From CAWCAW01 sp963714125 (GTDB lineage Bacteria > Actinomycetota > Acidimicrobiia > Acidimicrobiales > UBA8190), in NCBI GenBank assembly GCA_963714125.1, contig OY970234.1:3950821-4014820 (forward strand): DNA of 64,000 bases. Reading direction: 5' to 3'. Made by a program: the position numbers and the translations under genes. The first letter of the stretch is position 1, and the number at the start of each line of letters is the position of its first letter. Below, piece by piece: positions 58,401 through 64,000 of the stretch. The notes under the pieces were generated by a model, which did not search any database, was not told the origin of the DNA, and saw only the letters and a list, made by a program, of their open reading frames with translations.

Positions 58401-59700
58401 GGCGGAAACGGCCCTGCTTACCCTTGAGCATGTCCGACAAGCTCTTCAGCGGCCGGTTGCCCGGTCCGGTGACAGGACGCCCCCGGCGCCCGTTGTCGAA
58501 GAGGGCGTCGACGGCCTCTTGGAGCATGCGCTTCTCGTTGTTGATGATGATCTCCGGAGCGCCCAAGTCCAGGAGTCGCTTCAACCGGTTGTTGCGGTTG
58601 ATGACGCGCCGGTAGAGGTCGTTGAGGTCCGAGGTGGCGAAACGGCCACCATCGAGCTGGACCATGGGCCGCAGGTCGGGCGGGATCACCGGCACAACCT
58701 CGAGGATCATGGCGCGCGGGTCGTTGATGCGACGCCCGTGGTCATCGCGACGGTTGAAGGCGGTGACGATCTTCAGGCGCTTGATGGCCTTCTGGCGGCG
58801 CTGCGCCGAAAGCGGGCGCCGGCCGTCAGAAGCATCGATGTTGTCGCGGAGCTTGATCTCCTCGGCATCGAGATCGATGCGGGCGATGAGCCGGGAGATG
58901 GCTTCTGCCCCCATACCGCCCTCGAAGTAGTCGTCGTAGCGGATCTTGATCTCCCGCCACAGCAACTCGTCTTCGATGATCTTGCGGGGGTAGAGGGCGC
59001 GAAACTCGTCGAAGGCGCGTTTGGCCAGGTCGACATCGGCTTCATAGCGCTCGCGCACCGAGCCGATCTCCTTTTCGGCCAGGCGTTGGCGCGCCTTGAT
59101 CTCGGTGTCCTTGGCGCCTTCTTTCTCCAAGTCGGCGAGCTCAGTCTCGAGCACCTTGAAACGACGGTCGATCTCCAGGTCGCGCTGGCGCTCGAGCTGG
59201 GTGATCTCCTCGGCCAGTTCGGTCTCGAGCGCGCTGAGGTCCTCGTGGCGGCGCTCGTCGTCCACCCACGTGACGAGGTTGGCGGCGAAGTAGATGACCT
59301 TCTCCAGCTGCTTGGCCTTCAGCTCCTCGCGGGCCTCGGTGCCCATGAGGAGGTATGCCAGCCAGCTACGGGTGCCGCGCAGGTACCAGATGTGCACCAC
59401 GGGAGCGGCCAGTTCGATGTGGCCCATGCGCTCGCGCCGGACCTTCGAACGAGTCACCTCCACGCCGCAGCGCTCGCAGATGATCCCCCGGAAGCGCACG
59501 CGCTTGTACTTGCCGCAGTAGCACTCCCAGTCCTTGGTAGGACCGAAGATCTTCTCGCAGAACAGGCCATCCTTTTCCGGACGCAAGGTCCGGTAGTTGA
59601 TGGTCTCGGGCTTTTTGACCTCCCCGTTCGACCACGAGCGGATGGACTCCGCTGTAGCCAGACCGATACGGAGCTGGTCGAAATTATTGACGTCCAGCAT
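55450..59700 (-). CDS. rpoC: DNA-directed RNA polymerase, beta' subunit
   Basis: 1416 residues, about 100 more than typical actinobacterial RpoC. It has the N-terminal zinc ribbon (C60, C62, C75, C78), the catalytic NADFDGD near 551-557 and the second zinc site (C in DDCATVRG, then CESEHGVCATC). Two low-complexity additions account for the length. One is an acidic Gly/Thr insert at about 660-718 (EGVAVAGDGGTTEAGSADEE and more), before the conserved TTPGRVFFNSALPKGF. The other is a Gly/Asn/Glu-rich C-terminal tail of about 60 residues (YDSNGVEENGQLEEGA at the end). It follows rpoB after 2 nt. Confidence 0.97.
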   Translation of the reverse strand: MLDVNNFDQLRIGLATAESIRSWSNGEVKKPETINYRTLRPEKDGLFCEKIFGPTKDWECYCGKYKRVRFRGIICERCGVEVTRSKVRRERMGHIELAAPVVHIWYLRGTRSWLAYLLMGTEAREELKAKQLEKVIYFAANLVTWVDDERRHEDLSALETELAEEITQLERQRDLEIDRRFKVLETELADLEKEGAKDTEIKARQRLAEKEIGSVRERYEADVDLAKRAFDEFRALYPRKIIEDELLWREIKIRYDDYFEGGMGAEAISRLIARIDLDAEEIKLRDNIDASDGRRPLSAQRRQKAIKRLKIVTAFNRRDDHGRRINDPRAMILEVVPVIPPDLRPMVQLDGGRFATSDLNDLYRRVINRNNRLKRLLDLGAPEIIINNEKRMLQEAVDALFDNGRRGRPVTGPGNRPLKSLSDMLKGKQGRFRQNLLGKRVDYSGRSVIVIGPTLKLHQCGLPKLMALELFKPFVMKRLVDLELAQNIKSAKRMVERRRAQVWDVLEGVIKEHPVLLNRAPTLHRLGIQAFEPVLVEGKAIQVHPLVCTAFNADFDGDQMAVHLPLSAEAQAEARVLMLSANNILSPATGRPITVPTQDMVFGAYYLTLDVEGAKGEGRVFRHAYEVERAFDVGDIDLHARIVLRPTPDSSLYDAVVKTVALLDEEAAEGVAVAGDGGTTEAGSADEELVAPWNPGSGDGETVTVATNGHSDAEATQYLELTTTPGRVFFNSALPKGFRFVNDVVGKRNIPIGTIVEEISANEPKGVVAESLDRIKSLGFRFAAQSGLTISIDDVRTPPEKRAILDRYEREAEKAETQFKRGIITDDERRQKEIEIWTSATSEVGRAMEKTLSAMAFNPLDMMVDSGARGNSQQIRQIAGMKGLVSNPRGEMIPRPIKSSFREGLSVLEYFISTHGARKGLADTALRTADSGYLTRRLVDVAQELIVRIDDCATVRGIWLEGVVPDEAGRRSYLETRAYGRVLVEDNTLVDGTVIPVGTILTDDVVALLRDDPVIDRIRVRSVLTCESEHGVCATCYGQSLATGKVIELGEAVGVIAAQSIGEPGTQLTMRTFHTGGVVGEDITHGLPRVVELFEARTPKGAAVLAHHSGVVRIEDEESGRRITVVADDGAEESVLVSSRAHLEVKAGQEVAAGDALVEGPKDPKELLEVKGIRETQQYLVEEVQKVYRDQGVSIHDKHIELIVRQMLRRVLVAEPGEAAFLPGERVDSQIYAEVNRTLVQEGKRPAEGRPELMGITKASLATDSWLSAASFQETTRVLTEAAIEGRSDRLFGLKENIIIGKLIPAGTGMDRYRDIEVDLPDAAGVSLRTYGFDEETEDLAAWLRDVGGTSEPGFGGYNEGEYPSFAPPAAVSPWSALGGEAPASTNGDGVESNGPEHGGYDSNGVEENGQLEEGA

Positions 59701-59702
59701 CC

Positions 59703-62700
59703 TCAGAAGCTCCTCTCCGCAGCGCGACGCTCGTCTTCTTCATCCGACCCTCGTTCGGGCCGGCTGATGTCGATGCCAAGCTCCTCGGCCGTCCTGAAGA
59801 CGTCCTCGTCGAGCTCGCGCATCTCAATCTCTTCACCGGTGGTCGACAGCACCTCGACATTGAGGCACAGCGACTGCATCTCCTTGATGAGCACCTTGAA
59901 GCTCTCGGGGATCCCGGGCTCGGGGATGTTCTCGCCCTTGACGATGGCCTCGTAGACCTTGACGCGGCCGAGCACATCGTCGGACTTGATGGTGAGCAGC
60001 TCCTGCAGGGCGTAGGCGGCCCCGTATGCCTCGAGCGCCCACACCTCCATCTCTCCGAAGCGCTGGCCACCGAACTGGGCCTTACCACCCAAGGGCTGCT
60101 GGGTGATCATCGAGTACGGGCCGGTGGACCGGGCGTGGATCTTGTCGTCGACAAGGTGGGCCAGCTTCAAGATGTAGACGTAGCCCACCGAGATGGGGTT
60201 GTCGTACACCTCGCCGGTGCGGCCGTTGTACAAGGTGGCCTTGCCGTCGGTGCCGATGAGCCGGACCCCGTCGCCCAACGCCGAGTCGGAGTGCAACCGC
60301 TCGAAGAGCTTGCGAATGGTCGGGTGCCGACCAGCGTCGTCCTCTTCGTCCCAGTGCGCCCCGTCGAAGGCAGGCGTCGACACCCACACAGCCGGGTCGG
60401 TGCGGGGCCGCGTCTTGGTCTTGGCGCCCCGTCCCTCCTGCTCGTGGTCCTCGGCGCCGTCCCAGCCCCAGCGGGCCGCGTAGCCGAGATGTGATTCGAG
60501 GACCTGGCCCACGTTCATCCGGCTGGGCACGCCCAGGGGATTCAAGATGATGTCGACGGGCGTGCCATCGGGAAGAAACGGCATGTCTTCGATCGGCAAG
60601 ATGCGCGAGATGACGCCCTTGTTCCCGTGGCGTCCGGCCAGCTTGTCGCCCTCGGAGATCTTGCGCTTCTGGGCCACGTAGACGCGCACCAGCTGGTTGA
60701 CGCCGGGCGGCAGCTCGTGGGAGTCCTCGCGCGAGAAGACGCGTACGTCGATGACCTTGCCAGACTCACCGTGGGGCACCTTCAACGAGGTGTCACGCAC
60801 CTCGCGGGCTTTCTCGCCAAAGATGGCCCGCAAGAGGCGCTCTTCGGGAGTCTGCTCCGTCTCGCCCTTGGGAGTGACCTTGCCCACCAGCACATCGCCG
60901 GGCTCGACCTCGGCCCCGATGCGGATGATGCCGCGCTCGTCGAGGTCGGCCAGGATCTCCTCGGACAGGTTGGGGATGTCCCTGGTGATCTCCTCGGCAC
61001 CCAGCTTGGTGTCGCGGGCGTCGACTTCGTGCTCTTCGATGTGGATCGAGGTGAGCACGTCGTCACGCACGAGGCGCTCGGACAAGATGATGGCGTCCTC
61101 GAAGTTGTAGCCCTCCCACGGCATGAAGGCCACGAGCAGGTTCTTGCCCAGCGCCAGCTCGCCGTTGTGGGTGGCGGGGCCGTCGGCCAGCACGTCACCG
61201 GTCACGACCTTCTGACCTTCGGAAACAAGGACCTTCTGGTTGATCGAGGTGTTCTGGTTGGAGCGGTTGAACTTGGCCAGGACGTAGTTGCGCCGGCCCA
61301 GTTCGTCGCCGAGCCGGTCGCGCTGCCCGGCGCGGTACTCGACGGTGATGCGCTCACCCGATACCTCGGTGACGGTCCCCTCGCCTTGGGACACCACCAC
61401 GTCGCCGGCGTCCTGGGCGGCGCGAGCCTCGACCCCGGTGCCGATGTACGGCGCCTCGGGGACCACCAACGGCACGGCCTGCTTCTGCATGTTGGCGCCC
61501 ATCAGGGCCCGGTTGGCGTCGTCGTGCTCGACGAAGGGGATGAGGGCGGTGGACACCGAGACGATCTGCTTGGGCGAGACGTCCATCAAGTCGACCTCGG
61601 ACGGGAGCACGTAGTCGATCTCGCTGGTGGTGCCGTAGGAGGTCGACGTGGCCCCCACCCGCACGCCCGCGCCTTGCGGCCCGCGCCGTACCAGGACGCG
61701 CTCGTCGACGAACCCGCCTCGCTCGTCGAGCTTGGCGTTGGCCTGAGCAATGACGTGCTCTTCTTCTTCGTCGGCAGCCAGATAGACGATCTCGTCGGTG
61801 ACGCGACCGTCGGTGACCTTGCGATACGGCGTCTCGATGAAGCCGTACTCGTTCACCCGCCCATAGGTCGCCAAGGCCCCGATCAGGCCGATGTTGGGAC
61901 CCTCGGGAGTCTCGATGGGGCACATGCGCCCGTAGTGGGAGCTGTGCACGTCTCGGACCTCGAAGCCGGCCCGCTCACGTGACAGACCGCCGGGGCCAAG
62001 AGCAGACAGCCGGCGCTTGTGGGCCAGGCCCGACAGCGGGTTGTTCTGGTCCATGAACTGGGAGAGCTGGCTGGTGCCGAAGAACTCCTTGATGGCAGCG
62101 ACCACGGGCCTGATGTTGATCAGGGTCTGAGGGGTGATGGCCTCCACGTCCTGGGTGGTCATGCGCTCGCGCACCACCCGCTCCATGCGGCTCAGTCCCA
62201 CCCGTACCTGGTTCTGGATGAGCTCACCCACCGACCGGATGCGCCGGTTGGCGAAGTGGTCCTGGTCGTCGATGCGGTACCCCGACTCGCCGTCGGCCAA
62301 ATGCAGCATGTAGGTGGCCGTGGCCAGGATCTCCGACGGCGACAGGACGCCTTGGTCCGGAGCCGGACGATCGAGGTTCACGTCCAAGATGCTGGCGATG
62401 CGCTCGATCTCAGGGCCGAGCTTGCGATTGAGCTTGTAGCGACCGACACGCGTCAGGTCGTAGCGCTTGGGGTTGAAGAAGGCGTTCTCGAAGTACCCCT
62501 TGGCGGCCTCGGCCGACAGCGGCTCGCCGGGACGGGCCCGCTTGTAGATCTCGAGGAGGGCCTCTTCACGCGAAGGAGCCAGGTCACGCTCTTTCTCCCA
62601 CTGTCCCTCGAGGAAGTCGAAGTGACGAACGAAGCGAGACAGGAAGGCCTCGTCCTCGTATCCCAGGGCGCGCAGCAACACGAACAGGGACAGGCGACGC

Positions 62701-63269
62701 TTGCGGGCCACCCGGGCCCCGGCGGTGACGTCCTTGGACGGCTTGGCCTCCACGTCGAACTCGACCCACTCACCCCGGTAGGGGTGAATAGTCCCGGTCA
62801 CGATGGTCTTGGCGTCGCGGCCGGGCTGGAAGATGACACCAGGGGAACGCACCAGCTGGCTCACCACGACCCGCTCGGTGCCGTTGATGATGAATGTGCC
62901 CTTTTCCGTCATCATCGGGAAGTCGCCCATGAAGACGGTCTGCTCTTTGATCTCGCCGGTGCTGGCGTTCATGAACTGCGCCCGCACGAACACCGGGGCG
63001 GCGTAGGTCATGTCCTTTTCCTTGCACTCCTCCTCCTTGAACTTCGGAGGTGGGCGCAGGTCAGGGTCCTGCGGGTCGAACTCGAGGCGCAGGCTCAGCT
63101 GGCCGGTGAAGTCCTCGATGGGGCTGATGTCGTTGAAGGCCTCCGCCAAGCCCTTTTCAAGAAACCAGCGGAACGAGTCACGTTGAATGCTGACCAGATC
63201 CGGCAGGGGTAGGACTTCGTTGAGGTTGGCGAAGGAGAAGCGTTCCGGGCTTTTCGAACGTGTAGGCAA
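59703..63269 (-). CDS. rpoB: DNA-directed RNA polymerase, beta subunit
   Basis: 1188 residues. The rifampicin region GTSQLSQFMDQNNPLSGLAH and KRRLSALGPGGL (about 395-430) is of the sensitive type at the classical Asp, His and Ser positions. GDKLAGRHGNKGVISRILP and GGKAQFGGQRFGEMEVWALE are the C-terminal landmarks. A charged insert (AEDHEQEGRGAKTKTRPRTD) lies near 950. The start is TTG 63269, with GGGAGGAG 6 nt upstream, followed by PTRSKSPERFSFANLNEVLP. Confidence 0.97.
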   Translation of the reverse strand: MPTRSKSPERFSFANLNEVLPLPDLVSIQRDSFRWFLEKGLAEAFNDISPIEDFTGQLSLRLEFDPQDPDLRPPPKFKEEECKEKDMTYAAPVFVRAQFMNASTGEIKEQTVFMGDFPMMTEKGTFIINGTERVVVSQLVRSPGVIFQPGRDAKTIVTGTIHPYRGEWVEFDVEAKPSKDVTAGARVARKRRLSLFVLLRALGYEDEAFLSRFVRHFDFLEGQWEKERDLAPSREEALLEIYKRARPGEPLSAEAAKGYFENAFFNPKRYDLTRVGRYKLNRKLGPEIERIASILDVNLDRPAPDQGVLSPSEILATATYMLHLADGESGYRIDDQDHFANRRIRSVGELIQNQVRVGLSRMERVVRERMTTQDVEAITPQTLINIRPVVAAIKEFFGTSQLSQFMDQNNPLSGLAHKRRLSALGPGGLSRERAGFEVRDVHSSHYGRMCPIETPEGPNIGLIGALATYGRVNEYGFIETPYRKVTDGRVTDEIVYLAADEEEEHVIAQANAKLDERGGFVDERVLVRRGPQGAGVRVGATSTSYGTTSEIDYVLPSEVDLMDVSPKQIVSVSTALIPFVEHDDANRALMGANMQKQAVPLVVPEAPYIGTGVEARAAQDAGDVVVSQGEGTVTEVSGERITVEYRAGQRDRLGDELGRRNYVLAKFNRSNQNTSINQKVLVSEGQKVVTGDVLADGPATHNGELALGKNLLVAFMPWEGYNFEDAIILSERLVRDDVLTSIHIEEHEVDARDTKLGAEEITRDIPNLSEEILADLDERGIIRIGAEVEPGDVLVGKVTPKGETEQTPEERLLRAIFGEKAREVRDTSLKVPHGESGKVIDVRVFSREDSHELPPGVNQLVRVYVAQKRKISEGDKLAGRHGNKGVISRILPIEDMPFLPDGTPVDIILNPLGVPSRMNVGQVLESHLGYAARWGWDGAEDHEQEGRGAKTKTRPRTDPAVWVSTPAFDGAHWDEEDDAGRHPTIRKLFERLHSDSALGDGVRLIGTDGKATLYNGRTGEVYDNPISVGYVYILKLAHLVDDKIHARSTGPYSMITQQPLGGKAQFGGQRFGEMEVWALEAYGAAYALQELLTIKSDDVLGRVKVYEAIVKGENIPEPGIPESFKVLIKEMQSLCLNVEVLSTTGEEIEMRELDEDVFRTAEELGIDISRPERGSDEEDERRAAERSF

Positions 63270-63480
63270 GGCCTACTCCTCCCAGGTGAGGTGGCGGACA
63301 CGACGGCACTGCGGGTGTGGGGACGGGGGGCCCCACGCAAGCGGTTGGACTACTAGGTGCAAAGCGGGCTCAGACGGGCGTCCGAATGGTGCGAAGCCGG
63401 GGCAACGGTTGTCGTCGGGGCGCGCGTCATTCAGGCGACAAAAGCAAAGGTGGCGCGAAGAAGGGGCACGGCAACCGTTA

Positions 63481-63509
63481 AGCATACGCGGCGGCGCGTC
63501 GCGTTGCAA
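63481..63509 (-). promoter_or_regulatory. Candidate rpoB-rpoC promoter
   Basis: On the minus strand, TTGCAA (63509-63504), 17-nt spacer, TATGCT (63486-63481). The -35 lies in the downstream arm of the hairpin at 63503-63530. Start expected near 63474. Confidence 0.5.
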
Positions 63510-63530
63510 CCCCCCAATTGGGGGCGCAAC
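63503..63530 (-). terminator. Hairpin in the rplL-rpoB spacer (attenuator-like)
   Basis: Arms GTTGC and GCAAC outside, six C and five G inside, around AATT. It is stable but has no U tract, so partial termination or RNase processing is more likely than full termination. Confidence 0.5.
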
Positions 63531-63590
63531 GGACAGGGTACGGACGCGCCGGGGTCCCGTCAAGGACTCCGGCGTGTGCCGGCCCTTTGC

Positions 63591-63986
63591 CTACTTGACT
63601 TCGACGGTGGCCCCGGCCTCTTCGAGCTGGGCTTTTGCCTTTGCGGCCTCTTCCTTGGGAACCCGCTCCAGCACCGGCTTGGGTGCCGAGTCGACGAGGT
63701 CCTTGGCCTCTTTGAGGCCGAGGCTGGTAAGCGCCCGGACCTCTTTGATGACCTGGATCTTCTTGTCGCCCGCCGCCGTCAGCACGACGTCGAACTCACT
63801 CTGCTCCTCCTCGCCGCCTCCGGCCGCGTCGCCGCCGGCCGGTGCCGCCGCGGCCACAGCCACAGGGGCGGCGGCGGTCACACCGAACTTCTCCTCGAAG
63901 TCCTTGAGGAGCTCGGAGAGCTCGAGGACCGTCAGACTGGCGATCCCGTCGAGGATCTGGTCCTTGGTGAGGGTTTTTTCAGCCAT
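63591..63986 (-). CDS. rplL: 50S ribosomal protein L7/L12
   Basis: 131 residues, the stalk protein that recruits GTPase factors. An N-terminal dimer helix (LTVLELSELLKDFEEKFGV), an Ala/Gly hinge (APVAVAAAAPAGGDAAGGGE) and the globular domain FDVVLTAAGDKKIQVIKEVR to KAQLEEAGATVEVK are present. AGGAGC lies upstream of ATG 63986. rplJ should lie just beyond the window end. Confidence 0.98.
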   Translation of the reverse strand: MAEKTLTKDQILDGIASLTVLELSELLKDFEEKFGVTAAAPVAVAAAAPAGGDAAGGGEEEQSEFDVVLTAAGDKKIQVIKEVRALTSLGLKEAKDLVDSAPKPVLERVPKEEAAKAKAQLEEAGATVEVK

Positions 63987-64000
63987 TTCGCTGTGCTCCT

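Larger units (their letters stand above)
63270..63590 (-). other. 321-nt rplL-rpoB spacer
   Basis: No gene is seen; open frames here lack start signals and similarity. It contains a small hairpin right after rplL (CCGGC-ACAC-GCCGG in the mRNA), a strong hairpin at 63503-63530, a candidate promoter overlapping it, and about 200 nt of leader before rpoB. Attenuation between ribosomal and RNA polymerase genes is known at this place in other bacteria. Confidence 0.6.

Noticed and set aside
56611..59955. A 1114-codon open frame on the plus strand across rpoC
   Set aside because: It is the antisense shadow of rpoC in GC-rich DNA. It has a His/Gly/Asp-rich composition and no family similarity, while rpoC on the other strand is unmistakable. 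The same applies to long plus-strand frames over pcrA (14759-16768), fusA, secY and the S10 operon.
63273..63563. Minus-strand open frame in the rplL-rpoB spacer
   Set aside because: It has low-complexity translation, no ribosome-binding site and crosses the hairpin and promoter candidates.

Overview
This window looks like a stretch of a GC-rich actinobacterial chromosome. The most likely group is Acidimicrobiia or a close relative; this is inferred from gene content and gene order, since no rRNA gene is present. Supporting points are an Sdh1-type succinate dehydrogenase, a GuaB3 paralogue, a homodimeric isocitrate dehydrogenase, a mycobacterial-type malate dehydrogenase, CadI/ArsI and CC/CxC-type ArsR proteins, and the actinobacterial order glmM-glmS-acpS-nnr-alr-tsaE-tsaB-rimI-tsaD-groS-groL. 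Almost everything from 2.25 kb to the end is on the minus strand. Genes are tightly packed, and many neighbours overlap by 1 nt (TGATG) or 4 nt (ATGA/GTGA/TTGA), which suggests translational coupling.

Region 1 (1-18.7 kb) is central metabolism. On the plus strand are the end of sdhA, sdhB and a small unknown gene. They converge on a minus-strand series: sucC-sucD-purN, a 2.4 kb arsenic cassette, purH-folD-metF, icd and mdh. Together these cover much of the TCA cycle and the folate/one-carbon and purine pathways. Upstream on the same strand lie a free-standing B12-binding domain, a methyltransferase, a PcrA/UvrD helicase, GuaB3 and a CoA-type Nudix hydrolase. The arsenic cassette (arsR, cadI/arsI, a MIP channel and an arsC-GNAT fusion) separates purN from purH. 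It is run from two face-to-face promoters, each with a palindromic operator. No ArsB or Acr3 pump is present; the channel takes its usual place.

Region 2 (18.8-32 kb) holds groL and groS behind a perfect CIRCE element, the t6A tRNA-modification set (tsaD, rimI, tsaB, tsaE), a family-4 uracil-DNA glycosylase, an alpha/beta hydrolase, and cell-wall and cofactor genes (alr, nnr, acpS, glmS, glmM).

Region 3 (32-64 kb) is the ribosomal protein and RNA polymerase supercluster, transcribed rplL-rpoB-rpoC-rpsL-rpsG-fusA-tuf-rpsJ, then the S10, spc and alpha operons with secY-adk-map-infA, and finally truA-rplM-rpsI. Unusual points are: a one-base frameshift in rplN (L14); long low-complexity, mostly acidic extensions on L4, L22, L29, S3 and S17; an infA gene that seems to start at CTG behind a perfect Shine-Dalgarno; a 304-nt structured spacer between rpsJ and rplC; and a 321-nt rplL-rpoB spacer with a strong hairpin overlapping a likely promoter. 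I saw no tRNA, rRNA, CRISPR array, insertion sequence or prophage.
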